Assembly (NCBI RefSeq): GCF_022605165.1
Contig: NC_063073.1
Span: 2,170,001 to 2,234,000, forward strand
Length of the DNA stretch: 64,000 nt
Reading direction: 5' to 3'
From: Purpureocillium takamizusanense
Lineage: Eukaryota > Ascomycota > Sordariomycetes > Hypocreales > Ophiocordycipitaceae
Positions 47,771 through 59,700 of this stretch are shown here, piece by piece (position 1 is the stretch's first letter; every line of letters starts with the position of its first letter). Made by a program: the position numbers and the translations under genes. The notes beneath the pieces were generated by a model. That model had not been told where the DNA came from. It saw nothing but the letters and a program-made list of their open reading frames with translations, and did no database searches.

Positions 47771-47999
47771 GTGTAAGAATCGTTTTGGGGCGGGGCGGGG
47801 CGAGCGCGCGAGCTGCGCCGGTGAAAAGGTTGGGCGGTCATGAGCATAGATAGAGCGGAGGGCAAGTGCGGGAGGCGGGCGGTATATATCTATCGGTGTC
47901 TTGGTTGTCCACGCATTTGTGGCTATACGTTACCTATGAGCTACGTAATAGATTCATTGTAAAAGACGTGCATGCTACAATATGTCTTTTCTACGTCGT
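47771..47999. other. 229-bp tail-to-tail spacer
   Basis: The RPE1 stop (47770) and the stop of the opposite-strand PLP gene (48000) are only 229 bp apart, so the two 3' UTRs probably abut or overlap. A TATATATC element lies near 47882. Confidence 0.5.
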
Positions 48000-49330
48000 T
48001 TACTCCTTTCCGTCAATCACTTTTTCCAACGCCTTGATGAGCCCCTTGACTTCATCGACTAGACGACGGGGTGTCGTATCGTCAGCGTCTCGGAGATTGC
48101 GTGCAATGAAACCACAACGACAGGAAGAGGGGAAGGAGACGACTTACGCGTGTTGTAGTGAACCATGCTGACCCTGACGACGCCATTGGGCCCCAGGCGC
48201 AACGTGTCGCGGACGAGGCGGTTCGAGTAAAAGGCGCCCCAGCGAAAGGCAAAGCGCGTGTCCTTTTCCACAGCCTCGACCAGGGCCTTGGGGTCCCAGC
48301 CGTCGACGGCGAAGCTGACCGTGGAGACGCGGAGGTGAGAGTCGGGCTTGGCAACGCCGAAGATGGTGACGTCCGGGCGAGCCGTGAGGAAGTCGAGCAG
48401 CACGGCCTGCAGCTGGTGCTCGTGGGCCTCGATGGCGCGCCACTTCTCGGAGCCGGTGCCAGGGCCGAGGTAGTCGACGACGTGAGTGACGGCCTGGCAC
48501 AGCTCGTAGCTGCCGCCGGCGAGACCGAGCTTGTCGGCGAGCGTCGCCGAGGGGTTGAAGAAGTGGCCCAGGGAGCGCAGGTGCGTCTGGGCGGCCCAGC
48601 CGGCGTACAGCATGGCGACGTGCGGGCCGTACGTCTTGTACCAGGAGAAGCAGTAGAAGTCGACGCCGAGGGCGGCGACGTCGATGGGGCGGTGCGGGGC
48701 GTAGGCGACGCCGTCGACGCAGACGAGGGCGCCGACGGCATGGGCGACGTCGGCGACGGCGCGGACGTCGGTGATGGTGCCGAGGATGTTGCTGGCGTGG
48801 GTGAAGGTCACGAGGCGCGTGCGGGGGCCGACGAGCCGGGCGAGGTCTTCGGGGAGCAGCTTGGGGTTGGTATCGTGGGCAGCAGCAGCAGCAGCTGGGC
48901 GCCACCACTTGAGGACGAGATCGTGGCGGTCGGCGAGGTCGACCCAGGGAGCCACGTTGGCTTCGTGGTCGATGGCGGAGACGACGATGTCGTCGCCGGG
49001 GCGCAGGCGGGAGCCGGGGCCGCCGAGGGCGAGGGAGAGGTTGCGCAGCAGCTGCGTGGTGGAAGGGCCGAAGACGACCTCGTCCGAGCGGGCGTTGACG
49101 AAGCGCGCGCCGGCGTCGTGGGCGGCGTCGTAGCGTGCCGTCGCCCTCTGCCCGACGGCGTACGACGCGCCGAGCTGGACGTTGGCCGTCGTGAAGTAGT
49201 CGCGGATGGAGTCGACGACGCTTCCGAGCACTTGACTGCCGCCGGCGTTGTCGAAGAAGACTTGCTGCTGCTGTAGGGCCGGGAACTGGGCCCGCGCCTC
49301 GTCGACGCTATAGTCGTCGCTGCCAGCCAT
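48000..49330 (-). CDS. Class V aminotransferase / cysteine desulfurase-like PLP enzyme
   Basis: Two exons on the minus strand (49330-48148 and 48058-48000, intron 89 nt) give 413 residues. The short last exon was found because the frame otherwise runs into intron sequence; splicing yields a natural helical end (DEVKGLIKALEKVI). Fold-type I PLP marks: FFDNAGGSQV at residue 25, a cofactor-facing His122 in SAIDHEAN, THASNILGT near 179, Asp206 in VCVDGVAY, and the Schiff-base Lys232 in SWYKTYGPH. This is the cysteine desulfurase-like subgroup of class V aminotransferases. The mitochondrial Nfs1 features (transit peptide, catalytic Cys loop) are not evident, so it is not the housekeeping Fe-S desulfurase. 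The substrate is unknown; sulfur or amine chemistry is inference. No targeting signal is visible, suggesting cytosol. Confidence 0.9.
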
Positions 49331-50547
49331 GCTTCCTCTTCTCGCCGGGTGACTAGTTGTGTGCTGAGAGGGACGACGACGACCTATGAGGAGAATGAAT
49401 GACCTCGGTTTTGAAACAGACTGAAGAAGGGGGTGTTGACTTGAGGGACAGAAAGACGCGATTATTGATATAAGACCCAGATATCGTCGCCTCGTCGTCC
49501 CCTCCCCCGCATTTTGGGCCCTGGCGTCATGATCCATCACCGCGGCAGACGGCAATCCACCACCACCACCGCCAATTGCCGCATTCCCCCTTTACGCTAG
49601 CCAGCTGGCTGTGGGTTGAAGGTCAGACCGACGACAACGAGCTCGTCGCACGATGCCGCGTCTGCCCAACCCATTGCATTGAGCGTGGTGTCACTATCGC
49701 GGTCTCGTACTTGCCGTCGGCGGTCGCGACTCTTGATGGCTGGCCAATGCCCGTCTCGCATCCATCCATGATGATGCATAACTACCTAGTCGTCGCACCG
49801 CCGTGTGCTGCTGCTGCTGCAAGCCTCAGGGGAGGCAGAGGCAGAGGCAGAGGCAGAGGAAGACGACCCCCCTTTGCCTTGGCTAGCACCCGTGCTAAAT
49901 TAAGAAGCGTCTGTTGTTCGCCAGCCCAACGAACGACGATGGAGGGCAGTGAGAACAGAACTACGACGTGCTAATAAGGACGTACTGCCGCTGCGAGACA
50001 GACGCCGCTGCAGTGCCGCTGCACGCTTGGCGCTTCGTCAACGAGACCCAAGGGACCGTCCGTGGCGCCTGTGGTTTTGTCGCGACGCCCGCCGCCATTG
50101 GGGGCGCGTGCAGGCTCAATTGGCCCGTTTGCCCCTGCGCGACGTCATTCGACGGCAACGATAGGCGACGTGGTCGAGCAAGGCAATCAATTGGGTGCGA
50201 GCGCGGCTTGATGATGATTCGGTTGTAAAAAAGCGCTGCTGCCGCTGCCGCGGACGTGAGGTGACTGACGACTGGCAATGTCCATGTTCATTGAGCTCAG
50301 CTGTTATAAGACTTGTGAGTGACTGACTTCAGCAGGTCATGATCCATCGATCCACGCCCGCTACCTACCCGCCCCAGAAAATTTTAAGCGTCGTCGGCCC
50401 GTCAAATCAGCCCACCACCGCCAACCTCGAATCGAGCTTCGTCCCTTCCTCTTCTCCTTTCAACACATAGAGCATTGCCGTCGCAGCTTCCACATCTTCC
50501 ACTTGCAGGTCAACTGAATCCCAGTCACTGCCGCCGCCGCCGCCGCC
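49331..50547. other. Divergent promoter region
   Basis: 1.2 kb between the PLP enzyme (-) and the TPA1 homologue (+), containing both promoters and 5' UTRs. It carries a GGCAGA repeat, CAC-rich stretches (49557-49571) and pyrimidine-rich leader DNA before 50548 with a GCC run abutting the ATG. No gene is seen. Confidence 0.5.
49834..49860. repeat. GGCAGA hexanucleotide repeat
   Basis: Four GGCAGA units in the divergent promoter region. Confidence 0.88.
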
Positions 50548-52681
50548 ATGAAGAGAAAGGCCGAGAGCCAGGCCAGCAACGGCTCCGCGGCCACCCACAA
50601 AAAGTCCAAGACGACTAATGGTACCAGCAGCAGCAGCAAAAGCAGCAGCAGTATGTCATGATTGTCCTCACCTTCTTTCACTTCGCTCTCCAGGCAAGAC
50701 CGCCACCCGCTCACACGCGCCCGGCAATCACTCCGCAGCCCTCTCCGCCGACGAGTCCCGCAAGCGCTTCCGCGCCGGCCTCTTCGACACGGCCGTCCTC
50801 GATGCCTACACGGGCGAGTACGCCTCGTCGGCGCCCTATAAGCACGCCGTCATCCACGACCTCGTCGACGATGCGCTGCTGCGCGCCGTCCGCGACGAGA
50901 TCCGCGCCAACGTCGAGTTCACCCCCAAGGAGACCGACATCTACAAGATCCACCAGTCGGGCGACCTCGCCAACCTCGACGGCCTCGACGACGCCTCACT
51001 GGCCAAGCTGCCATCCTTGCTCGCCCTGCGCGATGCCGTCTACTCCGAAACCTTTCGCAACTACGTCTCCTCCATCACCGGTTGCGGGCCCCTTAGCGGC
51101 CGCAAGACAGACATGGCCATCAACATATACACCCCGGGCTGCTTCCTCCTCTGCCACGACGACGTCATCGGCAGCCGCCGCGTCAGCTATATCCTCTACC
51201 TCACCGACCCGGACACGCCCTGGCGGCCCGAATGGGGCGGCGCACTGCGCCTCTTCCCCGTCCAGAAGCAGGAGAACAAGCACGGCGACGGCGACGTCGC
51301 CAAGACGCCCCTGCCCGACGTCGTCAAGGTCATCCCTCCAGCCTGGAACCAGCTCAGCTTCTTCGCCGTTCAGCCCGGCGAGAGCTTCCACGACGTCGAG
51401 GAGGTCTACCACGCCGACACCAAGGAGCAGCTAAAAAAGGACGGCGGACGCGTCCGCATGGCCATCAGCGGCTGGTTCCATATCCCCCAGATCGGCGAGG
51501 ACGGCTACGTCGAGGGCGAGGAGGAGAAGAACGCCAAGAACAGCAGCCTCATGCAGCTTCAGGGGAACCCCGCCCAGTACGACGCCCCGCGACCCCAGCC
51601 CGTCAGGGTCGAGAACCCTAAGCCTAGTCAGGGCTTTGAGCAGGCTGACCTTGAGTTCCTGCTCAAGTATATCGCGCCGACCTACCTGACCCCCGATACG
51701 CTAGAGCAGATTCAAGAGCACTTTGAGGAGAACTCGAGCATTACCCTCGCCAACATTCTCTCCAAGAAGTTCGCGCAGCGCCTTAAACGCTACGTCGCTG
51801 AGCAGGAGACCGTGGCGCTGCCTCAAGACAGGGCCAGCATCGAGAAGCTATCGGCCTGGCACGTAGCCCGCCCGCCTCACAAGCACCGCTACCTCTACCA
51901 GCACCCCAGCCAGCTGCGTTCCTCCCACGAAGAGTCGCCGCTCACCGAGCTGCTCGACATCCTCCTCCCCAGCCGCCAGTTCCGCCACTGGCTGCAGATC
52001 GCCACGGGCTGCACCGTCGAGAGCGCCGACGTCATCGCCCGTCGCTTCCGCCGCGGCCAGGACTACACACTGGCCACCGGCCACGACGGCAAGCCCCGCT
52101 TGGAGCTCAACCTCGGCATCACCCCGACCTCTGGTTGGGGCGACGAAGACGAAGAGGAAGATGACTCTGCTCTCGCTGCTGCCGAGGCCGCCGAGAAGCA
52201 CAAGGCTGCCGCGTCCAAGCCCAACGGCAAGGACAAGGGCAAGGACAAGGCTAAAGCCGAGCAGCCGGAACCCTCCGATCCCGCCGACGGCGCCGAGGCC
52301 GACGACGACGAGGTGGGCGGCCACGAGGTGTACATGGGCGGCGACGACGACGACGCCGAGGACGCCGCCATCTACAAGTCGAGCGGCGACGACGACAACA
52401 TCCTCTTCTTCCAGGCCGCCGCCTGGAACAAACTCACCATTGTCCTGCGCGACAGCGGCGCTCTCAAGTTCGTCAAGTACGTCAGCCGCAAGGCCAAGGG
52501 CGACCGCTGGGACATTTCGGGCGTCTTTGAGGTCGAGGAGCAGGATGATGACGAGGATGGCGACGATGAGGGCGGCGGCGACCGTGGCAATGGGGAGGGA
52601 GGGGCGCCCGCGGATGGGCTTTCGGACGACGAGGAAGAGTTCAACGGCTTCTCCGACTCAGCGGACAGCGAGTCCGACTAG
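50548..52681 (+). CDS. TPA1: Prolyl 3,4-dihydroxylase TPA1/ofd1 homologue
   Basis: Exons 50548-50650 and 50694-52681 (43-nt intron, donor gtatgt) give 696 residues. It is an Fe(II)/2-oxoglutarate dioxygenase of the Tpa1/Ofd1/OGFOD1 family, which hydroxylates a proline of ribosomal protein uS12; in fission yeast the homologue also controls the SREBP factor Sre1 under low oxygen. The N-terminal catalytic domain shows the iron ligands His189 and Asp191 (LCHDDVIG), distal His267 (ESFHDVEEV) and the 2OG-binding Arg289 (VRMAISGWFH). The C-terminal second double-stranded beta-helix domain runs from about residue 340 and ends with FFQAAAWNKLTIVLRDSGAL and a VKYVS motif. An acidic and Lys-rich linker interrupts it, and the C-terminus is a long Asp/Glu tail. 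The N-terminus is basic with a KKSK motif, fitting nuclear location. It is longer than the yeast 644-residue protein because of low-complexity inserts. Confidence 0.94.
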
Positions 52682-53151
52682 GTTTCATTCAGTCTACTTC
52701 CCGCATGGGCGGCAATGTGTTTTTGACATGTATTGCATGTAAAAGCGTGGTGGGTATATTCATTTGGGTTGGATGCTGTCTGCACCCCAACCGATAGTCA
52801 TGGTTCATTTGCCGTCGTGTACAATGTACATGAAAAGGCCCAACTTCAAACACCTGGCCCCCCCTCCCTTGGTTGACTTGGCCCCCTTCTCTCGCGCCCA
52901 AGACTGCCCTGCATGCCCACCATGGTGCACACGGCATGTGCCTGCGCAATTGTCTTGTCTTGGATCCGAGACCCCTCATCGGCTCGTATTCCCTTTGGCA
53001 AGCATCCTCCGCCATCAAGCTCCCGTAGCGGCGCGGTATGCTCACACCTGGGATGGATGGCCTGGCTGGTCGCAGGTGGCTGGTCGCGTAAGACTCAGCT
53101 TCCCTGGGCCGTTTATGGAAAATTTCTGGTCCCTTTGGAGTCTTCACATGG
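52682..53151. other. Convergent spacer
   Basis: 470 bp between the stops of the TPA1 homologue (+) and the unknown minus-strand gene. It should hold both 3' UTRs. Nothing gene-like is seen. Confidence 0.5.
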
Positions 53152-54339
53152 TCAAGTCGGACCCAGCGTCTCGGAAAACACATCCGATAGCTCAGATCGT
53201 AGTAGCTCTGATACGTCCTCGGCCGCCTCACTCCTGCCCGACTGCGTGAGGTAGTTGACAGTGTCGTGGCCTAGAAAAGCGATCCAGGGGATGATGCTCA
53301 TGCCCTTGAGCTTAGCCGGGTTGACTTTCTCCGGGCTCAGCCGACGGACCAGCTTTCGCAGCTCCTTGCGGTCCTGGAAGAAGTCCATCGCCGCGGTATG
53401 ATCGGGGTGTGTGGGGTGGTGTAGTTGCAGGTGTGCCTTCTCGACGGTGAACGGCCGCCGAAGGAGATCCGCCGTCGCTATGTGAGCGTTGAACAACTCT
53501 TCCGAAGGAGCGGTCCTGCTGTATGATTCCACCGTGGAGAGCCACGATACCGACCTCCACGGCAGCACCAGTAGGTCGGGCAGAAGAGCGCTCTTCTCAA
53601 AGTGGCGTTCCGCGTCGAGTATCGTTTGAATAGCGGCGTCCAAGTTGCCATATTGTGGCTGGCTCTTGGTTCGCACAAGCTCGGCGAGGACGAAAGACGC
53701 CCGCTTGACACGCAGTTCGTTCTCCCAGTGCGCTGACGTGTCGTTGATGGTACGGGTGATCCAGTCCCAGGCTGCATTCTCTAAGCCCTCTGCCACCAGA
53801 AACGGGGTCAGGGCCCGAACGAATGCCTGGTTGTCCAGGAAAGCGAGGTCGCCATCAGCACCCGACGAGCGGAGCCAGCGAACCATGCGCAACGCCGTCT
53901 CGGACGAGGCCAGATCAGCGACCGATCCAGATAGCAGCTGCCTCTTGGCAACAAGACACCCAGTTGCGGCCTTGAGAGTCATCATTCCCCGCGCGACCGC
54001 GTGGTCAAACACATCCATAGGGTCTCGCCTTGGAACAGACGGGGAGACCATGAGGCCCTGTGTGGGCGACTCCATCTTGTAGCTGAAGAGCGGATTCGAC
54101 AGTATCGATTTGAGGTGCTGGGTCGCCGCCGAATGCCGGATCTGGAGGTCGTTCCCAGTCGTTTTGGACGTGACCAGGGCATTCTCTGGATTCCGTCCGT
54201 ACTCTAGATCAAGCTGGGTTCGAAACGATGCCTTTAGGCCGTCGAGGAGCTTCTGCAACTGCTGCTTCGACAGCGGGAGCGGTTCGTGGTAGCCAGCAAA
54301 GAGCCGCCGCAGCGACTGCGCGGACTTTGTGGAAAACAT
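53152..54339 (-). CDS. Conserved fungal protein of unknown function, probably mitochondrial
   Basis: Single exon, 395 residues, starting at a true ATG. The composition is that of a real, mostly helical protein without low complexity. The N-terminus (MFSTKSAQSLRRLFAGYHEP) is rich in Ser, Arg and hydrophobic residues without acids for about 17 positions, which suggests a mitochondrial presequence. The body has alternating amphipathic helices with repeated LxxLL-like pairs, such as RRLFAG, WDWITRTIND and QTILDAERHF, that are reminiscent of helical-repeat mitochondrial RNA or assembly proteins, but I cannot see defined repeats. No enzyme motif or membrane segment stands out. Function is unknown and the mitochondrial call is inference from the presequence. 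Confidence 0.85.
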   Translation of the reverse strand: MFSTKSAQSLRRLFAGYHEPLPLSKQQLQKLLDGLKASFRTQLDLEYGRNPENALVTSKTTGNDLQIRHSAATQHLKSILSNPLFSYKMESPTQGLMVSPSVPRRDPMDVFDHAVARGMMTLKAATGCLVAKRQLLSGSVADLASSETALRMVRWLRSSGADGDLAFLDNQAFVRALTPFLVAEGLENAAWDWITRTINDTSAHWENELRVKRASFVLAELVRTKSQPQYGNLDAAIQTILDAERHFEKSALLPDLLVLPWRSVSWLSTVESYSRTAPSEELFNAHIATADLLRRPFTVEKAHLQLHHPTHPDHTAAMDFFQDRKELRKLVRRLSPEKVNPAKLKGMSIIPWIAFLGHDTVNYLTQSGRSEAAEDVSELLRSELSDVFSETLGPT

Positions 54340-55798
54340 GGCGGGCGGATGGACGAACGGAGGAACTGTGTGGACAGTGGCAAATAGCTGCTCGCCCAGC
54401 CAACGGCAGGCTGAAGTCTAAGGAGCGCCGCCAGCAGCGTTGTGGTTGTTGAGGGTGGGCTTGAAGACCGGAGACGTGACGATGGTCGTTAACTCGGTCG
54501 CATCAGTCCACTTGGACGTTGATAAGTATATCACGTGACTGTCAGCCTCCTAGCCTGTGGGGGAGGGAAAGCACCGCTCTGTCGTTGTCTGGCCAGGCTG
54601 GGCAGGGAGCTTGGGTGGGGCGGGGATTCACGCTGCCAAGGTACCTGCACATACTTCCACTATAGTACCACTATACCTTAGTACCTGTAGACACCAGACG
54701 GGAGTGATTGAGGCCGCCCGACTCCCTTGGTTTCGTCTGGTCATCATGCCGCCCCTTGCGCCTGTCGAATACTTAATGCAGTGTCTTTGAATTGGAGTTG
54801 CGGCCAATGGCTACACAATGGCAACGATGGATGTCAGCAGAGGCTGGGTCGGCGCACCATCCAACGCAATGGCGCGTCTTGGTGGTGCCATGTTGCCGGC
54901 CGTTATTAGCGCAGCCGCGGTTGCAGCACGACGTGGCGTGTCAACCGCAGGAGCTGCTTATAACGGTACCTCGACATTGCACCACGCACAATAACGACTA
55001 CTAGGTCTTCCTGCACGAACGCTGTTAGGGGTAGAGGCGTTGCTCCGTACTGAACGTATCATGTAGTTAAACCTACGACTGGTGTCGGGCTTCACGCGTC
55101 AAGCGAGCTGGTGGTTGTTGATGATGAGCAAGGTCCCCGCAGATCTGGAAATCCCCATGTTGCAAGTGCAGTGAGCTAACACCCACGGGGCAGCCGATCC
55201 TCGCATTGACCCGACTCTCCATCAATTGCAGTCGCAATGCAATTTCATGATGCCTCGCCTGCAAGTAACATGTCCAGAAGCCTACCAGACAAGTGGCGAG
55301 TGCCAATGCTTGCGAGCGAGGTTTCCTTAGTGGAAACGGTGGACGAAAGCATGTCGGGTATCAATACGGAGTACATGCAAAGCACCCTGGCCTGGTTCGA
55401 CTTGAGGCTCCCAGGACTGGCGCATCGGGTCACTCGGGCGGCCTGCTGGGCGCCGCGCAGGCGCGCGTCACGGCTCGCCTGGTCGGCTGGGTCCTGCCCT
55501 GCAGTTTGCAGTTTGCAGCGCCGGCGCCCGTCAGCCCTGGGGCTGCGCCTTGTGCGCAAAGCTCGCCTCAAATGGACGGGGTTTCCGACTTGTGCGCTGT
55601 GATCCATGGATGGCTGTTGGCAGCGGCACCAGCAGCAAGCAAGCAACCAGGCAGGCTGGCCCTGCATCAAGAGCACCTCCAGCGTTTCCCTCTGAGGGAA
55701 GAACCGCCCATCGCTCAGTGAATTGGCTGGCTGGCAAGAGCACCCGACATCGTGGCAAGGGCGGGCTGTTCTGTGCACTGCCCACTGCAGGGGATTGA

Positions 55799-55856
55799 GG
55801 TAGGTACCCAGGTACCCGTCGTGCCTCAGGTACTTGAGGTATACTGTACCTTGTAG
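55799..55856. repeat. GGTACC/AGGTAC motif group
   Basis: Two exact GGTACC (55803, 55811) followed by AGGTACTTGAGGTATACTG-like variants, of the same word family as at 34.2-35.1 kb. Confidence 0.6.
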
Positions 55857-56255
55857 GTGGTCGGCGGTGGGGCGGACCCAGCTGCAGGGCCAACCAGGAC
55901 CGCAGTCTGGCCCGGGCTGCTCGCTCCCCAGGCGGGACAGTTGCCTTGGGACTGTTATTAGCGTGAGGCTCGTTTGGCCGCCCTGTGGGTTCCCAGCTAC
56001 CGGCGCGCACCTGGGGAACGAGCTGCTGCCCTGGCTTCCAGGTTCTGAGCTGGGCTGGACTTGGCTGGGCTGGCAGGCGCTGAGCCCAGGCGCCCCCCTG
56101 TGCCAGCGCGCTTCTATCCCCCACGGCCCGCCTGCCTGCGTTCCCTCCACTGAGGTTGGGTGCCTTCAATTCAGCTGATGCTCGCTTGACCTGAGTCTCC
56201 AAGGCTGCTGGGTGGCTCCCCGTCCCGTCTGCCTGGGGTGCTGTGCTTTTTATAG

Positions 56256-56360
56256 GGTACCTACTCGGTGCTACTTTGGCTACGGCAATGGAGGTACCTG
56301 TAGGTAGGCTACCTTACCTAGAAGTACCTCTGACCTCCCAAGTACCCCAGGTACCTTACC
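56256..56360. repeat. GGTACC/AGGTAC motif group
   Basis: Three exact GGTACC (56256, 56293, 56350) with TAGGTAGG and AAGTACC variants between, within the DEF1 upstream region. Confidence 0.6.
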
Positions 56361-56771
56361 CAGCTTCACTGAGGTTGGCTCCGCTGCCGCTGCGCTCTTC
56401 TGGCTGGGCTGGGTCGCCAAAGTCAAAACCTGCCCTGCGTCAACCTGACCTAAGCCAACCACTGGCCGTCGCTCGCCTCTTCTGCTTCCGGGGAAAACCT
56501 CGTGCCTCCCTTTAAACCCTGCACCATCACGACCTCTCTTGTGCCAAGCACCTCATCAACCCGCATCACGCCGCCGCGTGCACATTCACGCATCCATCTC
56601 CGCACTTCGCATTCGGCTTCATTGCCGACCTTCCTTCTCCTCGTTCCTTGACCTGCGGGCCTCCTCGCCGATTTTGCAGCCTGGCTAGGTGAAACACCAG
56701 CCACTGCTTCTTCTTCACCTCCCCATCAGCCCTGCGCGAGCCGCACCACCGTCTCTAAACCACCCATCCCC

Positions 56772-59700
56772 ATGTCCGAAGTCGCTTCACGGCCCTCCGC
56801 CTCGCGCGGCAGAGGCAGCGGTCGCGGCGGCAGAGGAGGCTTTGCCGGTCGCGGCGGTCGCAGACCTAACGGTGACAAGTCTGACCACAAGGCGACCGAC
56901 GACGGCCTCGGTGCCTTTGACGACGAGGGCGACTTTGCCGACCTCCGAAAGCAATATGGTGGCAAGACGTCGGTGATCCGCGAGATGTTCCCAGACTGGT
57001 CCGAGGTGGACGTGCTTTTTGCACTCCAGGAGACCAACGGCGACGAGAACGAGGCGGTCGCGCGCATTGCTGAAGGTACGCGCTCTCTCCGGCACACACG
57101 TCCTCATTGTCAATGCCCTCTCTGCCCGACATCAGGCTTTCCAATTTGCTGCATTGTTTGCAAACTCTTGAAAGCCATTCATTCCTCACCACCAAGTTCC
57201 CATGGTTCTTGTCGCGACCTCGACCACAATAAGCTAACTTCAATTCTCTTTGCTCCCCACAGGCACAATCTCTCAGTGGGGCGAAGTCTCCAAGCCCAAG
57301 AAGACGACCCGCGCAAAGGGCAAGGACGCCACCACCGCCCCTCCTGCAGCTGCCGAGCAGACCAGCACCGCTGGCCGACCTGCTCGTGGCGGTCGGGCTG
57401 CTTCCGAGGGAGGTCGTGGTCGAGGTCGAGGCTCCGACAGAGGCGGTGCTGCCCGTGGTGGTCGAGGTCGATCCACTCAAGCCGGTGCTAACGGCGCTCG
57501 CAACAAGGAAGCCAGCCAGCTCTCTGTTCCGACCGAGGAGTCGTCCGCATGGGACAATGAGAAACCTCAGGTCGACAAGCCCGAACCCAAGACCGCCGCC
57601 ACGGAAAAGCCCATAGTCTCCACCACCTCTGATGCTCCCAAGGCTGCTGCACCCCAAGCCAAGACTTGGGCCAGCATGCTGCGACAGTCGACTGCGCCCA
57701 AGCCCGCCCCTGCGCCCAAGGACGTTCCCGCCCCCAAGCCTGCCGAACCTGTCGAGCCTCAAGCCGTCGCCGCCGCCGAGCTTGTCCAACCCGAACCCGA
57801 ACCTGTCGCCGAGGAGGCCGAGGAGGCCACCCCTGTTGCCCAGCACGCCGAGCCAGTTCAAGTCCCGAGCATTGCACAACCCGACATTTCTCTTCCCCCG
57901 ACCAAGGACGAGCTCACCGAGACGAATCTCGAGCAGGTTGTTGACGACTCCAACCCACCCGCAACCGACACTGCCGCAAGCACAGCTGCTGACTCTTGGG
58001 ACCCCCGACAGAGCCCCGTGAATGCCAACGCCACGCCTCTTTCGGCCGCCCAGCAGCAGCATCAGGCTCAGCGCGCCGCCGCTAGTGGGTTCGCTACGTC
58101 TGCTATCAAGGCGGCGGCGGACCGTTCCGCACGGGCTCCCAGCTACCAGCGTCGCGTTCTGGACCAGGAGGAGGCTGTGCGTATGCCTGGCAACCGCGAG
58201 GTCGATCGTGCGGCCGTGCGATTTGGCGCCTTTAGCTTGAACGGCGGCGAGGAGGACGTTGATGGCGAGCGTGAGGAGCCCGAGACTCGGGCGCAGCCCC
58301 CAGCTGATTCTCCGGTTGCCCACCCTCGCGCCTCTCTTCCCCCCGTTTCCCAACCTGTTGCGGTTCCCGAGCCATTCTCCCAGAAGCCTGGAGCCGCCGC
58401 CCCCACTGGCCCGGCTGGAAACGGTACGACCTAGCGTCTCGGTGATTCTTGGAGGCTTTACTGACTGGTGTTTGTAGTGCCCACTGGTCCCGCAGCTCAC
58501 GCTCACGCACAGGGTATGTTGTTCGCGGTGTCAATCGTCGTGCCACTTGTGCTCACCATGTTTTAGTTCCTCAACCCGCAATTCCTAGCGCTCAGCAGTA
58601 TGGCCGATTCGGTCACGGTGTTTCCCAGGAGGCTGCACCCGCGGCCCAGAAGCCCGTTGACCCGTTCCATCAACAGAGTACCCCGGTTACACAAGCTCCT
58701 TTCGACTCGTACGCCACCCAGACATCTCAGCCGCCTGCTCAGCAGCCGGCTGGTGCCTTCAGCTCCGCCCCCAGCGACTTCTCCAACTATTACACCGCGA
58801 ATCAGCAAGATCGCAACCCCTATAACTATTACGGTCAGCAGTATGGCGCCCAGCAGGGCGCCCACGGTCAGCACGATGGTCCTCCATCGCAGCAGCGACC
58901 GTTTGGCGGTTATGGCCAAGCCGATAACCTTAGCCAGTATCCGCAGAGCGGCGCAATGCACGGCCAGCCTCGGTTTAGCGGTTCTGCCGAAAGCCAAAAC
59001 AGCGGCCACTCGACGCCGAACCCGACCGCGCAGTCGCAGCAGCAGCAGCAGCAGCAGCCGCAGCCTCAGAGCCAGCAGTCCCAGCAGGGCCAGCAGGGTC
59101 AGCAGCAGCAAGCCGCGCAGCAGCCTCAGCAGCAAGGTGGCCCTGGTGCGCAGCCGCAGTCTCATGGCCAATATCCGGGTTACAGCCACCCCTATTACAG
59201 CAACCCCTACTATCACCAGTACTACTCTGGCTACGGCCAGGGCGGCTTCGGCCCGTACGGCAAGGGTGGAATGTACGGACAGCCCTACGGCGTGTCGCCA
59301 AACGCCCCGTACGACCACACGTCGTCACCGGGCGCTTTCGGCCCTTCGTCGCTGCACCGTGAGAGCGGCCTGGGCTCCGGTCTGGGCGACTATGGTCGCG
59401 CCGGATCTGGTCAGGCTGGCAATCAGCCCGGCTTGGGCGGCAGCAGCTTCGGCGGTGCACACGACAGCTTCGCGCGCGGCGCGTCTTCTTTCCAGTCTCA
59501 GGGGCAGGGCTTCAGCAGCCAGACTCAGCCTGCAGCGGGTGGATCGACGGACGACCTGAAGCCCTTCGGTGACGCTAAGACGGGCTCCGGCCCGTCGCCG
59601 GCGCTCGGAGGTGGCCCTCGCCCGGGCTCGGCCACCAACACGGCGCCGAGCGGACAGACCGGTCTGCCCCCGCCCCAGACGTCGCAGATGGGCGGTGCGT

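Larger units (their letters stand above)
54340..56771. other. Divergent intergenic region upstream of DEF1
   Basis: 2.4 kb. It contains GGTACC/TACCTA motif groups at 54639-54690, 55799-55856 and 56256-56360, and a CT-rich, CAC-rich leader (about 56516-56771) that is probably the DEF1 5' UTR. The large minus-strand frames (55245-56202) give Gln/Pro/Arg-rich non-protein-like translations and are not called. Confidence 0.5.

Noticed and set aside
48158..49276. 372-codon plus-strand frame
   Set aside because: Antisense shadow of the PLP enzyme, which has its full set of active-site motifs on the other strand.
55245..56202. Two minus-strand frames of 223 and 301 codons upstream of DEF1
   Set aside because: Gln/Pro/Arg-rich translation in a region of GGTACC motifs and promoter-like DNA. 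No start context or motif.
56866..58506. 546-codon open frame on the minus strand
   Set aside because: It lies opposite DEF1, whose frame has a CUE-like domain and correct splice junctions. The antisense translation is Gly/Leu/Arg-rich low complexity caused by codon bias.
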